Assembly: GCA_944322965.1 (NCBI GenBank)
Contig: CALUQR010000007.1
Span: forward strand, 1 to 64,000
DNA length: 64,000 nucleotides
From: Vulcanimicrobiota bacterium
GTDB lineage: Bacteria; Vulcanimicrobiota; Xenobia; Xenobiales; Xenobiaceae
Direction of reading: 5' to 3'
The position numbers and the translations under genes are program-made. Each line of letters begins with the position of its first letter. Position 1 is the first letter of the stretch. The notes under the pieces were generated by a model, which did no database searches, was not told the DNA's origin, and saw nothing but the letters and a program-made list of their open reading frames with translations. Of this stretch, positions 30,922 to 40,069 are shown in pieces.

Positions 30922-31613
30922 AGGGGCGACCGTGGTGGGAGAAGGTCTTCGACCTCCTCTATCCAGCCAGTTGTCCCGGTTGTAATTGGGGGGGTGAGTA
31001 TGGGTTTTGCGCTAGCTGTTTAGCGGAGATTGAGCCTTGGGCCTTAGAGCTAGGTCCCGATTGTAAGGTCTATGGGGCGGGGATCTACCGCCATCCCTTG
31101 CGCCAGGCGCTCCACCTAGTTAAGAATAAGGGCCAGACCTACTTAGTCTACGCTCTGGCGGCTCTCATGGCCCGCGCTTTGCCTAAAAAGTACTGGACTG
31201 AGGAACCTATCTTCTGTCTACCTATTCCGCCTACTCCCAGCCGCCGTCGCCGGCGAGGCTTCCACTTGCCAGAACTCTTAGCTAAAGAGCTCGTACGCCA
31301 ACTGCCCCGCAGTTCTTACGGTTCTCAGATCCTCAAATTAGAACATCCTCTGGCCGAACAGAAGAACTTGTCGGCCCATGAGCGCTTTCTTAACGTCCAA
31401 GGGGCTTACCGCAGCGCGCCCGTCCCCGGGGCCTGGGTACTTTTAGTAGACGACGTCATGACTACCGGAGCTACTCTGCAAGCGGCTATTGAGAGCCTCT
31501 ATGAGGCGGGAGCGCGCCGCGTAGAGGCGGTTGTCGCAGCTATCTCTCCCTACTTACAGGAAAGCGACTTGCCTAACTACCCTCTACCTACCCCCAGCTT
31601 ACGTTTTTCGTAA
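30879..31613 (+). CDS. comF: ComF-family phosphoribosyltransferase-like protein
   Basis: 244 residues. A zinc-ribbon is seen at CPGC...CASC (about residues 33-48). The PRT motif VLLVDDVMTTGATLQAA is near 190-206. ComF proteins are linked to DNA uptake and, in some species, to other processes; dprA at 40826 is another competence gene. The ATG at 30879 lies within the end of wecG; there is no good SD. A strong bidirectional terminator follows. Confidence 0.88.
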   Translation: MEARREYGRGEYRLKGRPWWEKVFDLLYPASCPGCNWGGEYGFCASCLAEIEPWALELGPDCKVYGAGIYRHPLRQALHLVKNKGQTYLVYALAALMARALPKKYWTEEPIFCLPIPPTPSRRRRRGFHLPELLAKELVRQLPRSSYGSQILKLEHPLAEQKNLSAHERFLNVQGAYRSAPVPGAWVLLVDDVMTTGATLQAAIESLYEAGARRVEAVVAAISPYLQESDLPNYPLPTPSLRFS

Positions 31614-31626
31614 AGGGCGAGCCCAT

Positions 31627-31676
31627 AAAAAAGGAGGGCCGCTTTTACCTTAGGGTAAAGGCGACCCTCCTTTTTT
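31627..31676. terminator. Bidirectional terminator between comF and the MFS gene
   Basis: GGAGGG (31633-31638) pairs with CCCTCC (31665-31670), with A6/T6 flanks; an inner stem GCTTTTACC (31641-31649) pairs with GGTAAAGGC (31654-31662), loop TTAG. A and T runs on both sides make it work in both directions, fitting the convergent genes. Confidence 0.88.
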
Positions 31677-31719
31677 ATTAGTTAAGAGCCTCTCCTAAGC
31701 TAAGGAGAAGACCTAACTC

Positions 31720-33270
31720 TTAGTCGCGTCCCTCTTCGTGGACTTGGATCCAACGCCTAAAGATAATTAAGGCGACGGGGGTAGCTAAAGCCATGAGGCC
31801 TACGATGAGCCAAATGTAGTGGGACTGGCGCGGTCCTACTTCCGGGCAGAAGGTCTGCAAGAGCCAACCGGAGAGGATACCCACAAAGAACTTAGCTACG
31901 AAGTAAGGCAGCATGGAGAGGGACATATAGGAGCCCTCTTGCCCTTTGGGGGCGATGGCGGCCGGATACTCGTAGAGGCGGGGCGAGTAGAAGGCTTCGC
32001 CTATGGAGATAATTACGGTCGCAATAAAGATGCTGACGTAGAGGGGGTTGACGGTGGGAGAATCGACCTGGAGCCAGGTGTAGCAAATGAAGTGGCCTAA
32101 GGGGCCGTCGGCTAAACCTTGGAACCAGTGGGGGGGCATAGCCATCACTAAGGGGCCCACGGCGGCGATGGCGCTACCGATAACGACCGTCTTGTAAGCG
32201 CTAAACTTCTGGGTTAAGGCGCCTACTAAGGGGACTAAGATAATGATCAAGACGGGATTGAGTACGCCCCACAACTGGCCGATGGGAGCCCCTTCGCCTA
32301 ATTCGCGAATGCCATATTTGGGGAAGGTGTAGTGGAAGTGGTAGAAGATGAGGCGCACGCCCACTACGATGGTGAGGAAGGCTAAGAATTTATAGAAGGC
32401 CGTCTGATGCCAAAGGCTACAGAAGATGCGCACCCAATCTTTGAGGGCGTTGGCGCAACTTTGGAGGGCTGTGGTAGCGGTATTCTCTGGGGCGGGAAGC
32501 TCCACGTAGTTCCCCTTCTCATCGACGGAGGCTCTCTCTCTAATACCAAACCAGACGACTAAGAGGTTGGGAATAGTGCAGATAAAACCTAAGAAGATGA
32601 GCGTTTGGTAAGTAGAGAGGCTGAAGTTGCCCAAAAGATCGATATGGCCCCCTTCGCCCATAACCCTACGCACCTGATCGAAGAAGTAACCGGCAATGGC
32701 AAAGCCGACATTCATCATGGCGTAGAAGATGGAGAAGGCCATAGAGCGTTGGGCGGCGGTAGTGTAGAGCTTGATGGCGGCTACCATCACCGGCACTAAG
32801 AGGGCTTCGCCCACGGCTAGGGGCATAAGTCCTAAGGGTAAGACGATAGCGTTGTTGGTGGTCAAAGACATGACCAAACGCGAGAAGACACAGATGACAA
32901 AGCCTATAATTAAGGCTTTTTTGATGCCGATGGCGTCTACTAAAGAGCCCACCATCACCGTAATTAAGGTTAAGATCGTCGACCAAAAGGCGACGATAGT
33001 ACCGGCTTCTACGTCTGACCAACCTAAATCTTTAGAGAGCCAGAGGATAATCGTGGAGTTACACAGACCGTAAGCCACAATGGCCATGATCTTACAGGCA
33101 AAGATACTCCATAACTCGCGGATAGCCCCTTTAAGGACTAAAAAGCGCTGTACAAACCCGTGCGGCTGTCCGTCGTCCGCGGGCGGGGGCGTGGAGTTTT
33201 CGGCCTGGGACTGGGGACTGGCCTCAGCCTCAGATAGATCGGGGGCCGATTTGGTATTTTCCGTTGTCAT
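31720..33270 (-). CDS. MFS transporter, 12-helix type
   Basis: 516 residues with about 12 hydrophobic helices. The N-terminal cytoplasmic tail is polar (about 40 residues). Motif GWSDVEAGTIVAFWSTILTLITVMVGSLVDAIGIKKALIIG contains the loop 2-3 region of MFS carriers. A central hydrophilic loop around residues 240-265 is seen. The substrate cannot be inferred; peptide or nucleotide transport families have similar topology. It is a single gene, divergent from the DUF6273 gene across an AT-rich gap. Confidence 0.85.
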   Translation of the reverse strand: MTTENTKSAPDLSEAEASPQSQAENSTPPPADDGQPHGFVQRFLVLKGAIRELWSIFACKIMAIVAYGLCNSTIILWLSKDLGWSDVEAGTIVAFWSTILTLITVMVGSLVDAIGIKKALIIGFVICVFSRLVMSLTTNNAIVLPLGLMPLAVGEALLVPVMVAAIKLYTTAAQRSMAFSIFYAMMNVGFAIAGYFFDQVRRVMGEGGHIDLLGNFSLSTYQTLIFLGFICTIPNLLVVWFGIRERASVDEKGNYVELPAPENTATTALQSCANALKDWVRIFCSLWHQTAFYKFLAFLTIVVGVRLIFYHFHYTFPKYGIRELGEGAPIGQLWGVLNPVLIIILVPLVGALTQKFSAYKTVVIGSAIAAVGPLVMAMPPHWFQGLADGPLGHFICYTWLQVDSPTVNPLYVSIFIATVIISIGEAFYSPRLYEYPAAIAPKGQEGSYMSLSMLPYFVAKFFVGILSGWLLQTFCPEVGPRQSHYIWLIVGLMALATPVALIIFRRWIQVHEEGRD

Positions 33271-33299
33271 TTATACGTATGGTCACCCTTCCTCGCTGA

Positions 33300-33600
33300 A
33301 GTGTTGAGAATTATTTAATTCTACTACCCCCGCGCTCACTACCTTTTCCAAAGTTAAAAAAGATAGATAACTCTTACAATTTATGGATAATAGGGGTGAT
33401 ATTTTTAAGTAATATTTATCAAGGCAATAATCATTATTATTGACTGATAAAATCATAAAGAATGATTTTGTAGTAAGTTTTATTCTCGGATTTTTAGGTT
33501 TTTTATCAATATATGTTTATCGTTTTTAAAGAAAATGATTAACAAATAAATAGAATTGATAAAAGATAAATAACTGAGGCGGTTAATAAGGGGGATAGAC
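33300..33600. promoter_or_regulatory. AT-rich intergenic stretch with TTTATCA motifs
   Basis: About 300 bases of strongly AT-rich sequence between the divergent MFS and DUF6273 genes, in contrast with the surrounding DNA. TTTATCA-like octamers occur at 33415, 33445 (inverted), 33501, 33516 and 33555 (inverted). TTTTATCAAT at 33501-33510 and ATTGATAAAA at 33555-33564 form a perfect 10-bp inverted repeat. No gene is seen. It may be a regulator-binding or unwinding region, or a transferred fragment. Confidence 0.6.
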
Positions 33601-33616
33601 TAACGCTAGGGGTAAC

Positions 33617-33646
33617 TTTGCATCTCCGCTAAATTTGTAATAAAAT
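33617..33646 (+). promoter_or_regulatory. Candidate promoter for the DUF6273 gene
   Basis: TTTGCA (33617-33622), an 18-bp spacer and TAAAAT (33641-33646) match a -35/-10 pair, 62 bases before the start codon at 33708. The -10 is close to consensus, the -35 moderately so. Confidence 0.4.
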
Positions 33647-33707
33647 GAGAGGAGTTCTCAGAGCTTAAGTAGGATTTAACCTTGCATAATCAAGGGAGGT
33701 GTCGGAT

Positions 33708-34595
33708 ATGAGCGTTCCCGCCCATTCTTCGCGCAGTATACCCCAATCGATATACGATTCAACTACCGCTCCGGAGACGGCTACTAAACCCCAGGAACGC
33801 TACATAAAGATCGGGCGCTTCAGTTTCGAAAGTTCCAATTATGAGGCTCCCATCCAGTGGATGGTCTTAGATGCGCGTCAGGACGTGGCTATTTTGATGA
33901 CGCGCTACGCTATAGAGCTCTATCCCACCCAATCGGGCGGCGATCCTTATACGGTGTGGGAGAAGAGTACGGTGCGCAAGTGGCTCAATGGGACCTTCTT
34001 CCAGACCGCCTTTTCTATGCGCGAACAGAAGGCGATCTGCCCCTGTGCGGTTCGCCCATCCGTCTTAAATCCTCAACCCAATTACCGTCCCGCCAAGATC
34101 GAGGATCGCATCACCCTCTTAAGTCAAGAAGAGTTGCAAAAATATCTACCCCAGACGGAACGGCGCCTGGCGCCGCCCACCCCTTACGCCGTCTATCGGG
34201 GGCTCAAAGAGTATCCCGCCCCGGGCCAGACGACCTGTTGCCGTTGGGCTCTGCGCACTTACGACGCTCAAGACGGGTCGCTCTGTCTAGTCAATGCCGA
34301 CGGGAGCCTCAAGAGGACGGGTAACCGCCCCATGGTCATGGGGGTTCGTCCGGTGATAGCGGTCCTGCGCAAAAAGGATAGTTCCAAAAAGCAATCCCAA
34401 TATGGCGAGCAAGCGTTGGGCGCGGCCAGCTGTATCGGCTTAGATGAATTGGAGTTTATTGGCGAAGTAGGGAGCGCCACCGTGGAGACGGTCTCTAAGG
34501 GTATCTCCAGCGGAGGAGAAGGTTTAGGCTTAGTGGGGAGCCTAATTGCCGGCGGCATAGAGGCCGTAGGGAGTATATTTAAAAGCGGTCCCTAA
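33708..34595 (+). CDS. Stand-alone DUF6273 protein with glycine-rich tail
   Basis: 295 residues. The middle (about 30-225) is a DUF6273 domain: IQWMVLDARQDVAILMTRYAI, TVRKWLNGTFFQTAFSMREQKAI, and the end CCRWALRTYDAQDGSLCLVNADGSLKRTG...MGVRPVIAVL. It aligns by eye with the domains in the two TerD fusion genes at 52716 and 54692. DUF6273 is likely a lectin/formylglycine-enzyme-like fold; activity unknown. The tail after 240 is Gly/Ser-rich and amphipathic (GEGLGLVGSLIAGGIEAVGSIF). AAGGGAGG precedes the ATG at 33708 by 8 bases; a GTG at 33699 is less likely. It is followed 9 bases later by the desulfidase-like gene. Confidence 0.78.
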   Translation: MSVPAHSSRSIPQSIYDSTTAPETATKPQERYIKIGRFSFESSNYEAPIQWMVLDARQDVAILMTRYAIELYPTQSGGDPYTVWEKSTVRKWLNGTFFQTAFSMREQKAICPCAVRPSVLNPQPNYRPAKIEDRITLLSQEELQKYLPQTERRLAPPTPYAVYRGLKEYPAPGQTTCCRWALRTYDAQDGSLCLVNADGSLKRTGNRPMVMGVRPVIAVLRKKDSSKKQSQYGEQALGAASCIGLDELEFIGEVGSATVETVSKGISSGGEGLGLVGSLIAGGIEAVGSIFKSGP

Positions 34596-34604
34596 GGGGC
34601 GTTA

Positions 34605-35918
34605 TTGGCTACTTCAGAGAGAACTTTAAGAGAGGCTACGGCGGTGGATGCTAAGGTATATGCAGAATATCTCCGAATTTTAGAGGAGGAATTAGTGGAA
34701 GCTATGGGATGTACGGAGCCCATAGCTCTCTCCTTTGCAGGGGCTAAGGCCCGCCAAGTTTTGGGGAAGATTCCTGAGCGTTTAGTGGCCAAATGTAGCG
34801 GCAATATGCTCAAGAATGTGCGCTGCGTAGTCATTCCCCAGTCGGGCGGGATGACGGGAATCCCGGCGGCGGTCTGGTTGGGCGTCTTAGGGGGGGATGC
34901 CGAGGCCCAAATGGAGGTTTTGCACCATATTGAGGAGCAGCATCGCCTCTTAATGGAAGAGCAATTGCGCGCGGGGACTTGCACGGTCCAGCATTTAGAG
35001 TCGGAGATCCCCTTGCATATTATCGTGGAGGCTTACGCGGGCTCAGAGAGCGTCTCTATAGAGATCCGCTATAACCACACTAATATCGTGCGCATCCTCA
35101 AAAATGGGGAGGTCCTCTGGGAGAAGGATGAGGATCAGGAGTATAGCGCCCTCAATCCCGCCGATCGCTCCTTGCTCAATCTGCCCGACATTAAAGAGTT
35201 TGCCGATACCGTCGATTTAAAGGATGTGGAAGCGCTCATTGAGCGGCAGATCCGCTGCAATATGGATATCGCCTACGAGGGGATGTCGGGTAACTTTGGG
35301 GTGGGCATAGGGCGCATTATTAAAAAGTCCTATCCGGAAGGGGTCGTCTCCCGCATGAAGGCCTATACGGCGGCCGCCTCCGAGGCCAGGATGGGCGGCT
35401 GTGAGATGCCGGTAGTCATTAACTCCGGTAGCGGCAACCAGGGGCTCACCAGTTCCGTACCCGTCATCGTTTACGCCCGCGAGAATAATATCTCCCGCCA
35501 GCGCCTCTACCGATCCTTAGTCTTCTCCAACTTAATGACTATCTACCAAAAGCGCTTTATAGGCTCTCTCTCCGCCTTCTGTGGGGCGGTCTCGGCCGCT
35601 TGTTCGGCGGGGGTGGCGCTCACCTATATGAATGGCGGGGACTTGCCAATGTTGGCGGCTACCGTAGATAATACGATGGCTAATATTCCGGGCATCCTCT
35701 GTGATGGAGCTAAGGTCAGTTGCGCCGCTAAGATCGCCACTAGCTTAGATGCCGCCATCATGTCTCATTATATGGTAATGAATGGCGAGTATTATACGGC
35801 CCATACCGGCATCTTACAGGAGGAGGCCGATCAGACGATAAGTTCGGTGGGCTACATTGGCCGGGTAGGTATGATGCAGACGGACAAGGAGCTTATTCAG
35901 CTCTTAGTTAAAAGTTAG
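34605..35918 (+). CDS. L-cysteine desulfidase / serine dehydratase alpha-like protein (UPF0597)
   Basis: 437 residues. The markers are AMGCTEPIALSFAGAKARQVLG at the start, and C-terminal SAACSAGVALTYMNGG, GILCDGAKVSCAAKIA, which supply cysteines for a [4Fe-4S] cluster. The family includes CdsB/CyuA (YhaM), which break L-cysteine or L-serine into pyruvate, ammonia and sulfide. The precise substrate is uncertain. The start is TTG at 34605, with AAGGGG upstream and 9 bases from the previous stop. It is next to obg without clear link. Confidence 0.85.
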   Translation: MATSERTLREATAVDAKVYAEYLRILEEELVEAMGCTEPIALSFAGAKARQVLGKIPERLVAKCSGNMLKNVRCVVIPQSGGMTGIPAAVWLGVLGGDAEAQMEVLHHIEEQHRLLMEEQLRAGTCTVQHLESEIPLHIIVEAYAGSESVSIEIRYNHTNIVRILKNGEVLWEKDEDQEYSALNPADRSLLNLPDIKEFADTVDLKDVEALIERQIRCNMDIAYEGMSGNFGVGIGRIIKKSYPEGVVSRMKAYTAAASEARMGGCEMPVVINSGSGNQGLTSSVPVIVYARENNISRQRLYRSLVFSNLMTIYQKRFIGSLSAFCGAVSAACSAGVALTYMNGGDLPMLAATVDNTMANIPGILCDGAKVSCAAKIATSLDAAIMSHYMVMNGEYYTAHTGILQEEADQTISSVGYIGRVGMMQTDKELIQLLVKS

Positions 35919-35981
35919 GGTCTAGCTCCCAGCGGCCAGGCGCGCAGCTGGGGAGCGATCTAATGAGAAGTGTGAAAATTT

Positions 35982-37397
35982 ATGAGTAGAAATTTTATCG
36001 ATAAAGCCCGCATCTTCGTCCAAGGGGGTAAAGGGGGGCGGGGAGCTTGCTCTTTCGATCGCCAGAAGTACGTGCCGATGGGCGGTCCCGACGGCGGCGA
36101 TGGGGGTAAAGGGGGAGACGTGATCTTGGTGGCTAGCCATCAAGCCTCCAGTTTGCTCGATTTTAAACATCGCTCCCACTTTAAAGCTAAGCCGGGCGGC
36201 TATGGGCGCAGTTCCAATAAGACGGGGGCGGGCGGGGCCGACCTGCGCGTGCCCGTTCCGGTGGGGACTTTAGTCTATAGCGATCCCGAAGGGCGCTTAT
36301 TGGCCGACCTCAAAGAGGAAGGGCAAGAGTTTATCGTGGCTAAGGGCGGCCGCGGAGGGCGCGGTAACGTGCGCTTTGTGACGGAGATCAATAATGGTCC
36401 GCGCGATCACGAGTTGGGAGAACCGGGCGTAGAGCGTTGGGTGCGCTTAGAGTTGCGGGTCGTAGCCCAAGTGGGGATTATCGGCTTCCCCAACGCCGGT
36501 AAGTCGACCCTCTTAGCGGCCGTCACTAACGCCCGCCCGGCCATAGCCGATTATCCCTTTACTACCCTCTGTCCCGTCTTAGGAGTCTGGGAGCATAATT
36601 ACCAGAGCGTAGTTTTAGCGGATATTCCCGGGCTAATTGAGGGCGCCGCCGAAGGGGCGGGCTTAGGTCACGACTTTTTGCGCCACATTTCGCGCACGCG
36701 CGTCCTCTTGCACTTAGTCAGTTTAGCTGAGATCGATAAAGAGGCTCCCTTAGCCAAGTACGATCAGATCCGCCATGAGTTGGCCCAGTATGACCCGGAG
36801 TTGGCCCAACGTCCGGAAGTGGTGGCGCTCACAAAAATCGATCTGGCGCCCGAAAAGGAAGAGGAGTTGGCGGCCATTGAGGCGGCCGCTCAGGCGCGCG
36901 GTTTAGAATTAAATCTCGTCTCAGCCTTTAGCCATCAGGGCCTTAAGGAGCTGATGCTCAAGGTCTATTACGCCTTACAACAGTCGCCTCCGCTCCCAGA
37001 GTTGGAGATTGAGCCTGAAGTAGAGCCGGCGCCGGAAGATTTTACCATCACCCGGGAGGAAGATGGCTGGCATGTAGACGGGGTGCGCCTCAATAAGTTG
37101 GTGCGCATGACTAACTTGAGCGAGGATGAGTCGATCAATCGCCTCCAGCGGCGCTTTAACGCTTGGGGGGTAGAGCGCAGGTTAGGGGAGATGGGAGCCC
37201 AGCCGGGCGATCCCGTCTTTATAGCCGGTTGTGAGTTCAATTATGAGCCCACGCCAGTCTGGATGGACGGGGTAGAGCCCGACTACGAGCCCGACGTCCG
37301 CCCCTCGCAGAAGGCGCGCCTCCAAGATAAGAAGCCCCCTAAACGCCAATCTTTAGCCGCTCTAGCCGGTCTCAAAGGGCGCTCTAAGCGCAAGTAG
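35982..37397 (+). CDS. obg: GTPase Obg/CgtA
   Basis: Obg is a ribosome-associated GTPase needed for 50S maturation and stress adaptation. The glycine-rich Obg fold covers about residues 1-157 (GGKGGRGACSFDRQKYVP). The G domain shows GFPNAGKSTLL (G1), DYPFTTLCP (G2), DIPGLIEGAAEGAGLG (G3) and ALTKIDL (G4). A C-terminal OCT domain runs about 345-425 (WHVDGVRLNKLVRMTNLSEDESINRLQRRF), then a basic tail. 471 residues suits the OCT-bearing form. It ends at a strong terminator. Confidence 0.95.
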   Translation: MSRNFIDKARIFVQGGKGGRGACSFDRQKYVPMGGPDGGDGGKGGDVILVASHQASSLLDFKHRSHFKAKPGGYGRSSNKTGAGGADLRVPVPVGTLVYSDPEGRLLADLKEEGQEFIVAKGGRGGRGNVRFVTEINNGPRDHELGEPGVERWVRLELRVVAQVGIIGFPNAGKSTLLAAVTNARPAIADYPFTTLCPVLGVWEHNYQSVVLADIPGLIEGAAEGAGLGHDFLRHISRTRVLLHLVSLAEIDKEAPLAKYDQIRHELAQYDPELAQRPEVVALTKIDLAPEKEEELAAIEAAAQARGLELNLVSAFSHQGLKELMLKVYYALQQSPPLPELEIEPEVEPAPEDFTITREEDGWHVDGVRLNKLVRMTNLSEDESINRLQRRFNAWGVERRLGEMGAQPGDPVFIAGCEFNYEPTPVWMDGVEPDYEPDVRPSQKARLQDKKPPKRQSLAALAGLKGRSKRK

Positions 37398-37421
37398 GGT
37401 AAAGCTCTTAAAGCTAGTCTG

Positions 37422-37471
37422 GACTCTCCCCTTTAAATTCCAGTAGTTTAGGGGGGGAGAGTCTATTTTTT
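37422..37471 (+). terminator. Terminator between obg and ispH
   Basis: GACTCTCCCC-TTTAAA (37422-37437) pairs with TTTA-GGGGGGG-AGAGTC (37447-37463), followed by TATTTTTT. It ends obg and lies in the gap to the convergent ispH. Confidence 0.85.
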
Positions 37472-37479
37472 AAGGGTTT

Positions 37480-38418
37480 CTAGACCTTATTTATATTTTG
37501 TAAGTCGTTAGTTAGGACGAACTTGGCCTCTTCGGAGCTGACGCTTATCGTCTTAATGCTGCGGGTGGGGTAGTGTTGGGCCAACCAGGTCAAGAGATTT
37601 TGCACGATAAATTCGGGAGCGGAGGCTCCGGCAGTAATACCCAAAGAGCGCACGCCCTCTAATTCAGAGAGCTGAAGCTCGGTGACATCGTCTATTAAGA
37701 GGGATTTGACCCCTTGGGCTCTAGCTACTTCCGCCAGGCGGTTAGAGTTAGAGGAGTTGGCGGAGCCTACGACTAGGATGAGATCGCAGACTTTGGCTAA
37801 CTCTTTGACCGCTTTTTGGCGATTGGTGGTGGCAAAGCAAATATCTTGGGCTTTGGGTTGGACTACTTCTGGGAAGCGCTCTTTAATGAGCTTAATCATC
37901 TCTTGGGTATCGTCTACGGCCAGAGTCGTCTGGGTGAGGATGGCTATAGGTTTTTCGGGGGGGAGCTGCAGGCGATCGAGATCCCCCAAGGTTTCGACTA
38001 GGGTGATGGCGTTGGGAGCTTCGCCCATCGTACCTTCGATCTCCACATGTTTGCGGTGGCCTAAGAGCAAGATGTGATAACCCTCCCGGGCGTAACGCTT
38101 GGCTTCGGTGTGGACTTTAGTGACTAAGGGGCAAGTGGCGTCGATAATACGTAAGTTGCGGGCCGCAGCTCGGGCGCGAATGTCGGGGGAGACCCCGTGG
38201 GCGGAAAAGATAGTCACCGTCCCTTCAGGAATGAGCTCTATATCATCGACAAAGATCGCCCCTTTTTTGCGCAATTCTTTGACTACATGGTAGTTGTGGA
38301 CGATCTCATGGCGTACGTAAATGGGGGGTTGAAATTTTTCGAGGGCTAAATTGACGATGGAGATGGCGCGTCCCACTCCAGCGCAAAAACCGCGCGGCTC
38401 AGCTAAATAAATATCCAT
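37480..38418 (-). CDS. ispH: 4-hydroxy-3-methylbut-2-enyl diphosphate reductase
   Basis: IspH makes the isoprenoid precursors IPP and DMAPP at the end of the MEP pathway using a [4Fe-4S] cluster. The three conserved cysteines are in EPRGFCAGVGRAI (residue 12), DATCPLVTKVH (near 96) and DICFATTNRQ (near 194). HEIVHNYHVV supplies His, and GSANSSNSNRL the substrate site. 312 residues is usual. The start codon opens the standard MDIYLAEPRGFC. It is a single minus-strand gene. Confidence 0.95.
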   Translation of the reverse strand: MDIYLAEPRGFCAGVGRAISIVNLALEKFQPPIYVRHEIVHNYHVVKELRKKGAIFVDDIELIPEGTVTIFSAHGVSPDIRARAAARNLRIIDATCPLVTKVHTEAKRYAREGYHILLLGHRKHVEIEGTMGEAPNAITLVETLGDLDRLQLPPEKPIAILTQTTLAVDDTQEMIKLIKERFPEVVQPKAQDICFATTNRQKAVKELAKVCDLILVVGSANSSNSNRLAEVARAQGVKSLLIDDVTELQLSELEGVRSLGITAGASAPEFIVQNLLTWLAQHYPTRSIKTISVSSEEAKFVLTNDLQNINKV

Positions 38419-38527
38419 GGGGCAGCTTTTGGCAGGGCTAGCCTATTTTCCCTGCTCTAAGGAGAAGAAGAGAAAGGGGACGGGGGAAGAAGAGTAGCCC
38501 CCACTAGGAGTTTTTGAGGAGTTCGCT

Positions 38528-40054
38528 ATGAGAGTAAGAGCCTACCCGTGGTATTTAGGCGCTATCTTAATGGGGGTTAGCTTCCTGCCTGGGATGAGCG
38601 AGCCCTTGGGGGCCCAAGCTGCCTCGCCTTCGGTCACCCACCAGACGGAGCGCCAAGGAGAGGTCGTCGTCCATAAGATTGTGGGGCGTCCAGCGGAAAA
38701 GAGGGACTATCCCCAAGCCTCTCCCGGCCAAGTTCCCCAGAAGAGCCGTTCTCTCAAGGTCGTAGCCCCTCCTAAAGATGGCAATGAAGGGACTTATCCC
38801 ACCTATAAGCCTGAGAAGAAAAAGTCCGCCCCCCGCAAAGTAGTAGCCCCTCCTAAGGATGGTAATGAAGGGACCTATCCCACCTATAAGCCCCGGCCCC
38901 CTAAGAAGTCGACGGCCCCGGTCGCTCCCTCTCAACCCCCTCTGCCCGCTCCGGCGCCAGCGCCCGCCCCAGCTCCTTTACCGGCACCCTCTTTAGATGG
39001 AGCTCCCACCTCTCCCCAAGCTACTCCCGCCCCCGAGCAGGGGGTCCGCCAGATCTTAGAGGTCAAAGCCCCGGAAGCGAAAGAAGAGCCCCCCAGCCCT
39101 AAAGTCGACACTACCCGCCCAGTGAGTCTGCCCTTCCGCCCTAAAGACGTCCAAGTTTTAGAAAAGGCCGGGGAGCCGCTCCTCTGGACTCACTCTCAAA
39201 TATTGCAATTGCAACAAAGTAGCGCTCTCCGCGCTGCGACGCCTAGTTACTTTTTAGATAATAGCCAAGGCAATATTGAGATCCCAGAGTTTAGGCGTCT
39301 CAAAGTGCGCTACAATCTGCGCCGCCTGGGCGCTCAAAATCTCTTGCTCTTAGCTTACCACCTGCCTTTCTTGCCTAGCGAGGGGCAGAGGGCGGCGCGA
39401 GGGTGGATCTTAAAAGGGGAGTCGGGGATCAAGAGTATCGATCTGCGCGGCTTGCCCACTGGGGTCTACAAAGTGGTAGCCGTAGCCTTAAATGGGAGCT
39501 ATCAACCCGTAGCTAAGCCCAATCTGGACCGCATGAATATTAGTTATGGAGGGCAGGAGGCGCTCATTGACTACCAAGATCGCCAAACTATCTTGACGAA
39601 GGGTAGAGCTCCGGCGATGGGCTTCCAAGAGATCGAAGTCGCCGATCCCGTAGCGGAACTGCCCCTATATAAGATCGTCCCCGCTACTAGCGTGCTCAAA
39701 CCTGGGGAGAAGATCGTCCTCAGCGTAGAGTTGCTCCCCACCAGCCAAGAGAGAAGGCGCCAGCGCATCCACGCCCGCTACGGCTCCCAGGCGCTTAAAG
39801 AGTCGGAGGAGAAAAACTCCGCCGCTCCTCAAAAGCCCGAGGGTCCGCGCCGCTTCCACTGGGAGATGGTAGGCCACGGGCGCTTGCAAGTTATTAGCGA
39901 TACTAGCGCCATTTACTACGCTCCCACCTTCGATATGACGGGGGCGGAGATCCGCTGTTGGGAAGAGGGTACCGATAACGTGGTAACGGCTTCGATGTTC
40001 GTTACCACTATGCCCATTGGCGAGATGCCTAGCCTCAAGGAACTGGCCCCTTAA
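38528..40054 (+). CDS. Exported protein of unknown function with peptide duplication
   Basis: 508 residues, no recognised family. A signal peptide (YLGAILMGVSFLPGMSEPLGAQA) opens it. The first half is Pro/Ala-rich, with the 19-residue unit KVVAPPKDGNEGTYPTYKP present twice in a row (38756-38812 and 38837-38893). The second half, from about residue 235, is beta-rich (LKVRYNLRRLGAQNLLLLAYHLPFL) and contains no motif I know. SD GAGGAG is found before the ATG. The protein is probably secreted or envelope-bound. It is convergent with hslV. Confidence 0.65.
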   Translation: MRVRAYPWYLGAILMGVSFLPGMSEPLGAQAASPSVTHQTERQGEVVVHKIVGRPAEKRDYPQASPGQVPQKSRSLKVVAPPKDGNEGTYPTYKPEKKKSAPRKVVAPPKDGNEGTYPTYKPRPPKKSTAPVAPSQPPLPAPAPAPAPAPLPAPSLDGAPTSPQATPAPEQGVRQILEVKAPEAKEEPPSPKVDTTRPVSLPFRPKDVQVLEKAGEPLLWTHSQILQLQQSSALRAATPSYFLDNSQGNIEIPEFRRLKVRYNLRRLGAQNLLLLAYHLPFLPSEGQRAARGWILKGESGIKSIDLRGLPTGVYKVVAVALNGSYQPVAKPNLDRMNISYGGQEALIDYQDRQTILTKGRAPAMGFQEIEVADPVAELPLYKIVPATSVLKPGEKIVLSVELLPTSQERRRQRIHARYGSQALKESEEKNSAAPQKPEGPRRFHWEMVGHGRLQVISDTSAIYYAPTFDMTGAEIRCWEEGTDNVVTASMFVTTMPIGEMPSLKELAP

Positions 40055-40069
40055 GGGGTGGGAGGGCGG

